The notes beneath the pieces are model-generated. The model ran no database searches and was not told the DNA's origin. It saw only the letters and a program-made list of their open reading frames with translations. Of a DNA stretch of 56,452 nt, positions 33,726 through 42,207 are shown in pieces. Made by a program: the position numbers and the translations under genes. This DNA is from Oscillospiraceae bacterium (lineage in GTDB: Bacteria > Bacillota > Clostridia > Oscillospirales > CAG-272), in assembly GCA_015063585.1 (NCBI GenBank), contig SVTW01000009.1, forward strand, positions 1 through 56,452, in the 5' to 3' direction. The first letter of the stretch is position 1. Every line of letters starts with the position of its first letter.

Positions 33726-35411
33726 TTACGTGCCAAACAGCCAATACAGATAAGATCTGATCACTGCCGCCTCTTTGTTATATCCCGCATAGCCGAGATG
33801 GATCACGTCGGTGATCCGTTCCGCAGTTCCGTCCGCAGTATCCACAACCGCACGCGTCCAATCGCCCCATGCGTTGATCGAAAGATGCACGGGTATCAGA
33901 TAGATTTTTTCACTCTCGCGTTCCTCAAAGGTCTCGCGAAGATACGAAAAATAGCGCGTTTGGCGAATGCGCATTGCCGTGACGTTGAAATTGGTGCTTT
34001 GCTTGAGCGCATACCCGTTGGCGGGTGAGACGTACTCGGTCAGAACCAGAACACGGATATCCTTCGAATAGGCATGGATCGAATCGATCATACGGTCGAT
34101 ATTCTCTACCGAATCACGCGAGAAGGAATCGTTTGCTCCGAGATGGATCACGATAAAATCAAGCCCTGCCGCGGCGGGATTTTTTTGTACGTAGTATGAA
34201 AAATCAAACGCTTGGGTGTTAGGGTTGTAAAATGCGTTCGGAACAACCGTTCCGCCAACCGTGAGCGAGGCATTGCCAAGATAGTGTGCCGTGCTCCATG
34301 CGCCCCTTCCCTCATGTAAAACGCCCGAGCTTTTGACCGAACGGGTACCGATCAGCGTCAGATTCGGCATTTTGGATTCCATTGTGGTAACCATTGTGCC
34401 GTCCGAAATACGGCTGTCCCCAAGGAACATGCCCGTAAGTGACAGAGATGCGGCGGAGTCGACCACGGTTACGTTTATCCGCTCCTCTCCGATCGTGCGC
34501 AGATCCCCGTCCAGGTATGCCTGGATCCGAACAGTCAGCGTAGCCGTGCCGATCGAGGACGGCGTGAGCGCAAAGGCATCGTCACCGTCGTACACGCGCT
34601 CCCCTGTCCCGCTGTAAGAATAGGAAAGCGACATGCCGTCGGGCAAAGTGGGACAGATCTGAGCGGTATAGAACCACCGCGTCTCCCCCTTTGTCAAAAC
34701 GGTATGCTTGGGAAGATTGAGCGTGGGAACACTGCCCTCGTATATATACTTCAATTCAAAAAATTTGGACCGCGCGTAGCAATACGTACCCTCGCAGAGG
34801 AAACGGCTGAAGCCGTCCTCGGTTTTTTGATCGCCCACGCGTAACAGCTCGGTTCCCCGCGCGATCGACTTGAATATTTCTCCATTGGTGGTATCGGGGG
34901 TGAGGCGGAGGTTGAGCGATTGCTCTACGTTTTCGAGCACAACGGTCTCATAAACCGGATAAAAGCCGTCCTCGTCGGGCTCGTCCGAAACGAAGCCGTC
35001 ACCGCCCACGTAGCCTGCGGTGACCGAGCTGCCGTCGGTCAGATAAACGATCAGATAGCCCTCGGCATTGATCTTGACGTCCTTGACGCCAACACCGTCC
35101 GCACCGGGCTTTCCGTTCGCGCCGTCACTGCCGCGCACGGCAAGCGACAGAAGCCACTCGTGAAGCGTGCCGCGAAATCCGTTTTCGCAAGCAAGCTCAT
35201 ACGCGCTTTTTCCGTCCGTGCCGTTGATGCCGTTGGTCCCGTTGATGCCATCGATGCCGTCTACACCGTCTACACCGTCCTTACCGTCCTGCCCGTCCTT
35301 GCCGTTCAGCCCTTGGATCACCCAAACGCCGTCCAGCGTGAGATTGAGCACCAACAACGCAAGGATCAGGAGTGATACCAGCAAAATTGCAATTTGTAAT
35401 GCTTTTTTCAT
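33726..35411 (-). CDS. Membrane-anchored collagen-like SGNH hydrolase
   Basis: A 561-residue exported protein. An N-terminal helix (residues 5-28) anchors it; residues 34-66 are 11 Gly-X-Y triplets (GLNGKDGQDGKDG...), followed by the KSAYELACENGFRGTLHEWL motif common after bacterial collagen stalks, and a second short Gly-rich stretch. About 165-220 is SH3-like, about 230-318 Ig-like. The SGNH/GDSL hydrolase begins at 325: GDSR with Ser333, HLGAND (block III) and DVIHLGYAG with the Asp-x-x-His pair. It likely deacetylates or de-esterifies a surface glycan. AAAGGAATCT precedes the ATG. The collagen-stalk and SGNH combination is noteworthy. Confidence 0.87.
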   Translation of the reverse strand: MKKALQIAILLVSLLILALLVLNLTLDGVWVIQGLNGKDGQDGKDGVDGVDGIDGINGTNGINGTDGKSAYELACENGFRGTLHEWLLSLAVRGSDGANGKPGADGVGVKDVKINAEGYLIVYLTDGSSVTAGYVGGDGFVSDEPDEDGFYPVYETVVLENVEQSLNLRLTPDTTNGEIFKSIARGTELLRVGDQKTEDGFSRFLCEGTYCYARSKFFELKYIYEGSVPTLNLPKHTVLTKGETRWFYTAQICPTLPDGMSLSYSYSGTGERVYDGDDAFALTPSSIGTATLTVRIQAYLDGDLRTIGEERINVTVVDSAASLSLTGMFLGDSRISDGTMVTTMESKMPNLTLIGTRSVKSSGVLHEGRGAWSTAHYLGNASLTVGGTVVPNAFYNPNTQAFDFSYYVQKNPAAAGLDFIVIHLGANDSFSRDSVENIDRMIDSIHAYSKDIRVLVLTEYVSPANGYALKQSTNFNVTAMRIRQTRYFSYLRETFEERESEKIYLIPVHLSINAWGDWTRAVVDTADGTAERITDVIHLGYAGYNKEAAVIRSYLYWLFGT

Positions 35412-35445
35412 AGATTCCTTTCAAGATGTATGGCAAGCGCCAAGG

Positions 35446-36945
35446 TCATACCGTTGCAAGAAAGCGCGCAAATGCCGCTCTTCCCTCGGCTGTGCATTTG
35501 TAAACGCCTGCGTCCTCAAGCACCGCCTCAAAAACCTTTCCGATCTCACGGTAGAGCACCGTGTAAACGGTTTCGGCTGTCAAAGTTTCCTTTGCGGCAA
35601 AGCCCGCCACCCATGCGGCATGCTTTGCGATCCGCTCATCGGCGGAAATATCTCTGCCCGCGACCAACGCGTCTGCAAGCAGCTCGATCTCGCCCTTCAG
35701 GCGCGACGGCAGAACCGCCAAGCCCATGACCTCGATCAAGCCGATGTTTTCCTTTTTGATGTTGTGCTTATCGGCGTGCGGATGGAAGACACCGAGCGGA
35801 TGCTCCTCGGTGGTCAGATTATTACGAAGCACCAGATCCAGCTCGTAATCGGTGCCGCGGCGGCGCGCGATCGGCGTGATCGTGTTATGCGGCTCCCCGT
35901 TCGTTTCGGCATAGATCCCCGCGTCGGGATCGGAATACCCTCTCCACGCAGTGAGAATGCGATCGGCAAGCGCAATGAGCGCGTCGCGATCCGACGAGGT
36001 GATACGGATCACCGACATCGGCCAACGAACGATCCCCGCGCGCACGTTATCAAAGCCCTCAAAATGCAACTCTTGCTCAAGCGCGGCACGCTCCATCGCA
36101 AAGGTGTAGTGTCCGCCCTGCATGTGGTCGTGCGTCAGGATCGATCCGCCAACGATCGGCAGGTCGGCATTGGAGCCGAGGAAATAGTGCGGGAACAGCG
36201 TAACGAAATCCAGAAGCTTAACAAAGCTGTCGCGGTCGATCTTCATGGGTGTGTGCGAGGAGGAAAGTGCGATGCAGTGCTCGTTGTAGTAAACGTAGGG
36301 AGAATACTGCAAAAACCAATCCTGCTCTGCCATGCGGATCGGGATCAGTCGGTGCGATTGACGTGCTGCCTGCGTCATACTTCCCGCAAAGCCCTCGTTT
36401 TCGCGGCAGATGGCACACTTGGGATAGCCCGTTTGCTTTTGCGTTTTCGCAGCGGCAATCGCCTTGGGATCCTTTTCGGGCTTGGAGAGATTCACCGTGA
36501 TATCCAGCTCCCCGTATTTTCCGCTGTAGACCCATTTCAGATCCTTTTTCACGCGGTAGGTACGGATATAATCCGATGCGCAGCTCAGGTGATAGTAATA
36601 ATCGGTTGCCGCCTCGGGAGAGATGGCATAAAGGCGCTCAAACTCACGCACGACCTCGGAGGGACGGGGGGTCAGAATTCCCATTAAACGTGTATCGAAC
36701 AGATCTCTGCCCGTGATGCCGCAATCGGGAATGATCTCGGCTTCGATTGCCGCGTCGCAAAGCGCGCCGAGGATCTCCTCCAGCGGTTTTTCCTCAGCAA
36801 CAGGCGAATCGGGCGTGTAATCCGAGACCTGCATCTCGTCCATCAATCGATTGATGTAAAACACACGGTCAAAGGGGTCGGAAAGCCCCTCGCGCTCCGC
36901 ATAGGCTACCAGATCCCGAATCAAATTGCATACGTTTTGTTTCAT
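35446..36945 (-). CDS. galT: UDP-glucose--hexose-1-phosphate uridylyltransferase (class II GalT)
   Basis: Leloir-pathway enzyme exchanging UMP between UDP-glucose and galactose-1-phosphate; about 499 residues, the length of Firmicutes class II GalT. Motifs are PDCGITGRDLFDTRLMG near the N-terminus, YVYYNEHCIALSSSHTPMKI, and the active region SNADLPIVGGSILTHDHMQGGHY, with GIVRWPMSVIRI after it. Upstream ATGs exist at 36966 and 36957, but GGAG is best placed for the ATG at 36945, giving the usual MKQNVCNLIRDLVAYA start. First gene of a three-gene operon with the SGNH and heparinase-like genes, so galactose release and glycan trimming may be coupled. Confidence 0.93.
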   Translation of the reverse strand: MKQNVCNLIRDLVAYAEREGLSDPFDRVFYINRLMDEMQVSDYTPDSPVAEEKPLEEILGALCDAAIEAEIIPDCGITGRDLFDTRLMGILTPRPSEVVREFERLYAISPEAATDYYYHLSCASDYIRTYRVKKDLKWVYSGKYGELDITVNLSKPEKDPKAIAAAKTQKQTGYPKCAICRENEGFAGSMTQAARQSHRLIPIRMAEQDWFLQYSPYVYYNEHCIALSSSHTPMKIDRDSFVKLLDFVTLFPHYFLGSNADLPIVGGSILTHDHMQGGHYTFAMERAALEQELHFEGFDNVRAGIVRWPMSVIRITSSDRDALIALADRILTAWRGYSDPDAGIYAETNGEPHNTITPIARRRGTDYELDLVLRNNLTTEEHPLGVFHPHADKHNIKKENIGLIEVMGLAVLPSRLKGEIELLADALVAGRDISADERIAKHAAWVAGFAAKETLTAETVYTVLYREIGKVFEAVLEDAGVYKCTAEGRAAFARFLATV

Positions 36946-36994
36946 TTTCGTCTCCATTCCGTCCATTCGGACACACTCTTTATCATCACTTTAT

Positions 36995-37023
36995 ATTATA
37001 TCATGTGTTTCATTTTTTGTAAA
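36995..37023 (-). promoter_or_regulatory. Promoter of the galT operon
   Basis: Leftward -35 TTTACA (37023-37018), 17 bp, -10 TATAAT (37000-36995) with TGA extended element. Confidence 0.8.
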
Positions 37024-37060
37024 TGGTGATTTTGTCTTTTTTTCATTTTTTTGCAAAAAA

Positions 37061-37180
37061 AGGGGGGACTCAAATGCGATCGTGCATTTGGTCGCCCCCT
37101 GCGTTCTTGGCTTTGACGGCAAAATCGCCGCCGCGATGTCGCTTCGACGGTGAAAACCGCAAAAGCCCGCCGTCGCTTTT
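37061..37180. repeat. Diverged third copy of the structured repeat
   Basis: Same order of elements as 30761-30933 but different sequence: opening hairpin AGGGGG...GAC with CAAATGC/GCATTTG core (37061-37100), a GACGGC/GCCG stem, a CGAC/GTCG-type stem, and AAAAGC-CCGCCGTC-GCTTTT (37160-37179), which corresponds to AAAAAAGCC-TACCGTC-GGCTTTTTT. The stems are kept while bases change. It follows the stop of the TIR-NB-ARC gene; 37181-37266 holds nothing recognisable. Confidence 0.7.
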
Positions 37181-37266
37181 AAAAAGTGAGTGAAAAACGG
37201 TTTTTGTTTTTTCCTGTGCGAACAATTTCGACAGTGGTCGGAGACGTGCGGTCCCCAAAAGTGCAA

Positions 37267-40200
37267 TCAGTGCAGATTGACCTTGATCGGATTGTTGGAG
37301 TAGGCCTCGTATAAGGAATCCGAAAGCCTTTCGATCGCCAGCTTATAGAAGGCATCTTCCGAACGCAGCTTCAAAAACTCCTTGCCGCTGATATTCAAAT
37401 TTCTTTCAAGCAACGCCTTGGCTGTTTTGGGTAACACGTTGCATAGAACTGCCGAATAGATCTCGTTCCGCTTCTCAAGATCCAAGTTTTCGGCTTTTTC
37501 AGCAGGCTCAAACTTGATTCCGCAAAGATAAAAGCCGAGGAAAGTGCTGTCGCTCTCCTCCCATGCGGCAGGAGACAGCAGATATTGGAAGGGATTGTTT
37601 TTTTCCTTGGCACACAGATGGGCAAGCATCAACCAAAGCGTTGTCGTTGCCATCGATTGTAAGGTCCTTCGGCGGATCGCAGTGTGAACGACCGCCTTGC
37701 CGCGCGCAACAAGATCGTCGTCACGGCGGTGGTAGGAGATGTAGAAGCGGATAAACCGATCGTAGACCTCGGCTAATTTACGCACGTTTGCCCGTCGGCT
37801 TCTCAAAAAGGGCTTGAGGAAATCCCTGAGCGCGTCGGCAAGCTCAAATTGCCCTTGGTTGACCAAACGGCTGGTAGAGTCGTCAAGGATCCGAATGACG
37901 GTGCTTTGCGCCACAAAGCTCATTGCATTGCGTTTTTCACCGCCTTTTTTCAGAGCCCCCCAAAGCGGCTCAAAGGCAGGATCGTCGTACAGGATCTCTT
38001 TTTTTGCCATTTTTTCAAGGAGACGGCGCGCGTAATTCCAATACACCGAATAATATTCGACCGTCGTATCGACCTTCCCCGTCAACGCGACCTCCAGAAG
38101 CGAGCCGATTGCCGAGGTGCTGTAGGACGCGACTGCAGGAAGTCCCAAAAGCTTTTCGGCAAGCTGGATATAGGTTGTTGAGTCTACCCCCACCGTCTTC
38201 ATCTTCTCGTACACCTCGGCGTATGCGGTCAGTGCCGCACGATCGGCGCCGAAATTCGCGCAGGTATCGCCGTAGGCGATCATGGCGGCAAGGATATCGT
38301 GGTGTCCTTCCGGCCGTAGGCGACGCAAAACCCGCACCACATCGCGTGCCTGATCGATCGCCTCACGGTTCCGGAACTGATTGTTGATCAGCACGGCGAC
38401 CTGTAGGTTGGACAGCGACTGCACGGAGATCGCGTTCATGTCTACGTGTTCCACCAGCTCTCCCGCGCTCTTGCGAACGGTTGCCTCGGGGAAAAGGCGC
38501 AACACCTGCAAAACACCGCTCACAGCCTGACCCGCGGAGGTCAGCGTGGTCTGATTTTCAAGCCGCGCCTGATAGAGCCGAACTGCCGCCTCAATAACCG
38601 ATTCGGCACTCAACTGCCCGTCGGTGACGTAGCGATCCGCCTCACCGAAGATCAACCGAAGCGACAGTGCCATCGGGTCGTTGTCGGGCAGTTGCTCGGC
38701 AAGTGACGAAAAACGAGCCGCACGCATTGCGAGAATCGGGTGGAAGATCTGACTTCTGAAAATGGATCCATAGCGATCCTCGTTGATATCGGAGACTAAA
38801 TTTTTCGTTTTTTGGTAGTAATCGTTCGCGTTTTTGACAGAAAGCATGGACGAGGCGCTCAAAACGACCTCCAGATACAGGAGCGCGCCGTTTGCGGCAC
38901 CCTCGCGTCGCCGCATGCGGAGATAGGCTTTGGCACGACGATACATGGTTTTCGCATTTTCGCTGGCGTGCATATAATACGTGCAAAGATCGAGCATCAC
39001 GGCGTCGTCCTTTTGCGCGATCGCCGCGTCCATCGCCTTATCCAACGCACGCAACAGGAAGGGACGGTATTTTTCAATTCCCATAATATGGCCAAGCGTT
39101 ACCGAAAGCGAGCGCATGACCCACTTGTAATCGCGGGCATTGCTCTCCAGCGTACCAAGATACTTGTCCAGAATATCGGTGCGCGTGGGATATTGCTCCA
39201 AAACGATCATATCCGCGTGTGCCGCAATGAGAGAGCGTTCGCTGTCATTGTCGATCCGTTCTGCCAAAGCGGTCACTTTTTCGGCAGTTCGCTCAACGCT
39301 TCCAAGCAGGTGGTTGATCTCAACAAAACGGTTCCAGAGCACGTGCGAAAGCTGACGGCTTCCCCCCGCCAGAACGTAACAGGCATAATAAAGGGCGTCC
39401 TCCAGATCCGATGCGTCGGCATAGGTCATACGCGTGCGGAGCGATTCGGCGGAGCTTGCCAGATATTCGATCATCTCGGCTGTGTTCTCCTCGGTTGGCA
39501 CAAGCAGGCTCGCAACCAAGCGCGAAAGAATGGGGTGCAGATACAAATATTCGCGGATCTCGCCGTCACATTGCTTTTTTTGCAACTCGACCCAACCGCT
39601 CGCCGTGAGCGTGAGGATCTCGTTTCGGTTGCGCAGTCCGAGAATCCGCATCAGATCGTCCAGCGGAACCGTGCCGTTGCCAAGCAAGGACATGGAACGC
39701 AAAATGCGGCAACAGCCCTCGTCAAAGCCGCTGATGTCGAACAGCTTTTTCAGATGCCCCAGAACCGTGTCGGCATCGCCGTATTCATTGTGTCGAAAAT
39801 CGACCTTGGCATCAAAGCTCTCCAGCTCACCGAGTGAATCCATCAGCTCTCGGAACGACAATCGGTGAAGTGCCATCATTCGCGCCATGATGCAAAGAGT
39901 GATGGTATGTCCGCCCACAAGCGTGTAAAGCGGTTCGAAGGAAGCGACATCAACCGATGCCGCGCTGATCTCGCAAAACATTTCGTGCGCCTGCTCCCTC
40001 GGAAGACAGCCGATCGGAATCACGGCAACCGACTCCGATACCCGGTCGAGGCGCGCGCGAGTGGTGATCAGGAGACGGCACTTGAGTTTGGAAAGGATCT
40101 CGGCAAGCGCACGCTCGGAGAGCGCGTTGTAGTTATCCACGATCAAAAGCACCGTTTCGGGAAGTGCCGCCAAAACCGCCAGCTTGCGCTCATATTTATC

Positions 40201-41043
40201 GCGTTCGGACAAGGACGCTAAGCTGTCGTACACACTTTTTTCGTAGCTTACGGAGGATACAAGCGCACCAAGCCCGCTCTCCCCTCCGCCAAGCTCGCGA
40301 ATATGCACCGTCTGCGGACAGTGCAAAAAGCCAAGCTCCTCGCACCTGCGCGCGATCTCACCTGCAAGCACCGTTTTTCCGATGCCGCCAAGTCCCGACA
40401 GCACCACCGCGCGTTTTCCTGCCGCAAATGCCGCCAACACCGTTTCGATCTCGCACTCACGCCCCTTGAAAACGTCGCGCTCCAGCAATTTTTCGGTGGT
40501 GATCTCAAGCCGCGGTGCCTGCGAGATCTCGGGGGTCCCCGCCAAACGCTTCTCCACAAACGAGCCGCAACGCGAGCAGACCTCCTCCAGCGTTTTCTCG
40601 CTCAGTCCGCCATCGGCATTCACAACACCGCGCACCTGCGAAAAGCCGCGCGTGTGCGTATAGAAAAACCACCCCACGGTGTCGTGATAATCATGGAACG
40701 GCTGATCGAATGCAAAAAAGTCGGACAAGCAAAGGATCACAATATTCAGCTCATTCCTTGCCTCCAGCTCGCACGCGAGCGAACACTCGCGGCGCACCTC
40801 TGTCAAGGTCCCCACTCCGCTGACCGTGGGATTATTGCGCAAATGATCGCTCAGGATCATCAGATAAACGCGGCTTTCGTCCAGCGCCTCGCAAAAATCG
40901 TCGCGAAAATGGCCCTTGCAATACAGATCGCTGTCATAGCATCGCAGTCCCATCTCCTCAAGTCTTACACGAATGCTGTTTTTCAACTCGCGGTCGGCTC
41001 CTGTGAAACTCAGAAACACGTCATATAAATAGTCTTTCATCAT
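37267..41043 (-). CDS. TIR-NB-ARC (STAND) protein with C-terminal helical repeats; candidate immune sensor
   Basis: A 1,258-residue NLR-like protein. Residues about 5-140 form a TIR domain (YDVFLSFTGADRELKNSIRVRL, LMILSDHLRNNP); Glu82 or Glu86 in LTEVRRECS is the candidate NADase glutamate. Residues about 190-520 are an NB-ARC ATPase: Walker A GLGGIGKT (217-224), Walker B VLLIVDNYN (298-306), LLITTRAR as sensor (324-331), VGGHTITL as the GLPL-like motif and LHPILSRL in the MHD position. The remaining 700 residues are alpha-helical TPR-like repeats that would sense a trigger. Bacterial TIR-STAND proteins commonly kill infected cells by degrading NAD+. Own promoter; AAAGGAGG precedes two consecutive ATGs (41043, 41040). 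Confidence 0.88.
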   Translation of the reverse strand: MMKDYLYDVFLSFTGADRELKNSIRVRLEEMGLRCYDSDLYCKGHFRDDFCEALDESRVYLMILSDHLRNNPTVSGVGTLTEVRRECSLACELEARNELNIVILCLSDFFAFDQPFHDYHDTVGWFFYTHTRGFSQVRGVVNADGGLSEKTLEEVCSRCGSFVEKRLAGTPEISQAPRLEITTEKLLERDVFKGRECEIETVLAAFAAGKRAVVLSGLGGIGKTVLAGEIARRCEELGFLHCPQTVHIRELGGGESGLGALVSSVSYEKSVYDSLASLSERDKYERKLAVLAALPETVLLIVDNYNALSERALAEILSKLKCRLLITTRARLDRVSESVAVIPIGCLPREQAHEMFCEISAASVDVASFEPLYTLVGGHTITLCIMARMMALHRLSFRELMDSLGELESFDAKVDFRHNEYGDADTVLGHLKKLFDISGFDEGCCRILRSMSLLGNGTVPLDDLMRILGLRNRNEILTLTASGWVELQKKQCDGEIREYLYLHPILSRLVASLLVPTEENTAEMIEYLASSAESLRTRMTYADASDLEDALYYACYVLAGGSRQLSHVLWNRFVEINHLLGSVERTAEKVTALAERIDNDSERSLIAAHADMIVLEQYPTRTDILDKYLGTLESNARDYKWVMRSLSVTLGHIMGIEKYRPFLLRALDKAMDAAIAQKDDAVMLDLCTYYMHASENAKTMYRRAKAYLRMRRREGAANGALLYLEVVLSASSMLSVKNANDYYQKTKNLVSDINEDRYGSIFRSQIFHPILAMRAARFSSLAEQLPDNDPMALSLRLIFGEADRYVTDGQLSAESVIEAAVRLYQARLENQTTLTSAGQAVSGVLQVLRLFPEATVRKSAGELVEHVDMNAISVQSLSNLQVAVLINNQFRNREAIDQARDVVRVLRRLRPEGHHDILAAMIAYGDTCANFGADRAALTAYAEVYEKMKTVGVDSTTYIQLAEKLLGLPAVASYSTSAIGSLLEVALTGKVDTTVEYYSVYWNYARRLLEKMAKKEILYDDPAFEPLWGALKKGGEKRNAMSFVAQSTVIRILDDSTSRLVNQGQFELADALRDFLKPFLRSRRANVRKLAEVYDRFIRFYISYHRRDDDLVARGKAVVHTAIRRRTLQSMATTTLWLMLAHLCAKEKNNPFQYLLSPAAWEESDSTFLGFYLCGIKFEPAEKAENLDLEKRNEIYSAVLCNVLPKTAKALLERNLNISGKEFLKLRSEDAFYKLAIERLSDSLYEAYSNNPIKVNLH

Positions 41044-41073
41044 GCGTCCTCCTTTGTCACTCTCACTGAGGTT

Positions 41074-41102
41074 ATTGTATCATATTTCTGCTTTTTTTGC
41101 AA
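41074..41102 (-). promoter_or_regulatory. Promoter of the TIR-NB-ARC gene
   Basis: Leftward -35 TTGCAA (41102-41097), 17 bp, -10 TACAAT (41079-41074). Shows the gene is transcribed independently of the cluster upstream. Confidence 0.72.
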
Positions 41103-41119
41103 GACCTTTTTCAGTTGCA

Positions 41120-41169
41120 AAACAGGACCGGACACCGAGGACCTCCCCCCGCGTGATCCGCTCCTGTTT
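41120..41169 (-). terminator. Likely terminator of the 41-50 kb gene cluster
   Basis: AAACAGGA/TCCTGTTT plus CGGA/TCCG after one mismatch, with a 24-nt loop; leftward it ends in TTTT. Confidence 0.6.
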
Positions 41170-41176
41170 CCGCGTT

Positions 41177-42184
41177 TTATTTGTATTCCTCCAGCACTTG
41201 CTTCAAAAGCTCGGGATCATCGGTCATGATACAATCGCAACCGAGCTCGATCAGCCGCCGCATCTCATCGGCGTCATTGATCGTCCAATATTGCACCGCA
41301 ATGTTACGGCGGTGCGCACGGTCGATCAAAGTCTTTTTATCCAGACTCAATTCAAATCCGATGTCATAGCGCATCGGAATTTGCAGGCAGGCAAAATCGC
41401 CGCTATCGAACAGATTGACTCCCAAAAATTGTGTCAAGATAAACTTTGCCGCACTGCCCGTGGGCGCGCCGCGCATCAGGTCGGGATACTTTTCGCGCAA
41501 TTCCCGCTCAATCTCATCGTGAAAGGTTCCCACAACGATGCGGTCACGGTAGAGAGGATACGAATTCAGCACGTCGTTCAGAATTTCGCATGCACGGTAT
41601 CCCATTTCACCCGCGTTTTTGATTTCAACGATAAAGAGCAGATCGGGGTGACTCTCATAAAATTCGGCAAAGAGCTGATCCACGGTGGCAATCTGCAAGC
41701 CCATAGCCTCCAGCTCGGTTTCATCGCGGTAAATGCGCTCACCCTCGTCATTTTCAAAATAATAGCCGAAATTGTACTGTTGCAGCTCGGCAAGCGTCAT
41801 ATCCGAAATGTAGTGGCGGCGCGACGGTTCCTCGCAAAGCGTCTCCACCGCCTCCCGTGTCAGGTCGCCGTTGACGTTGCAGGTCTCGTCAACGTACGCA
41901 TCGTGGTTATACACCAGATATCCGTCACTTGTGAGGTAGAGATCGCTCTCAATGATCTGCACGCCCACGTCCTGCACGGCATGACGGAAAGCGCGCATCG
42001 TGTTTTCAGGCTCATTCGCACCGCCTCCGCGGTGTGCCGCGATCATCGGCAGTTCCCCACCCTCGACAATAAAGGGATTCTCCGCCACGCTTTTCTTCGG
42101 CGGGATCAGATTGATCGCAAGCATAAACAGCAGAACCGATGCCAGCACGATCCCCAAAATTTTCAATGCCCTGTGTTTTTTCAT
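41177..42184 (-). CDS. Membrane-anchored glycerophosphodiester phosphodiesterase
   Basis: A 335-residue GDPD-fold TIM barrel, tethered by one N-terminal helix (residues 8-26) and therefore extracytoplasmic. Catalytic motifs: HRGG (His51), EPENT (Glu60), ESDLYLTSDG (Glu79, Asp81) and the second His in VYNHDAYVD (His94). It hydrolyses glycerophosphodiesters to glycerol-3-phosphate and an alcohol, from deacylated lipids or teichoic-type polymers. A 30-residue insertion (EGERIYRDETELEAMGLQ region) follows the core. AAGGAGC precedes the ATG. Last gene of the long leftward cluster that also encodes a second, fused GDPD. Confidence 0.9.
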   Translation of the reverse strand: MKKHRALKILGIVLASVLLFMLAINLIPPKKSVAENPFIVEGGELPMIAAHRGGGANEPENTMRAFRHAVQDVGVQIIESDLYLTSDGYLVYNHDAYVDETCNVNGDLTREAVETLCEEPSRRHYISDMTLAELQQYNFGYYFENDEGERIYRDETELEAMGLQIATVDQLFAEFYESHPDLLFIVEIKNAGEMGYRACEILNDVLNSYPLYRDRIVVGTFHDEIERELREKYPDLMRGAPTGSAAKFILTQFLGVNLFDSGDFACLQIPMRYDIGFELSLDKKTLIDRAHRRNIAVQYWTINDADEMRRLIELGCDCIMTDDPELLKQVLEEYK

Positions 42185-42207
42185 GATAAAGCTCCTTCTA
42201 TGATAAA

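Noticed and set aside
35200-35310. Spurious low-complexity DNA at the Gly-X-Y stretch
   Set aside because: The triplet pattern is in frame, follows a membrane anchor and is followed by the usual collagen-like-protein motif, so it is a real collagen-like stalk.
35167-36687. 506-codon rightward frame
   Set aside because: Antisense to galT and the start of the SGNH gene, both strongly supported by motifs and RBS.
37181-37266. Small gene or ncRNA between the diverged repeat and the TIR-NB-ARC stop
   Set aside because: No RBS-ATG frame or strong hairpin; short A/T runs only.
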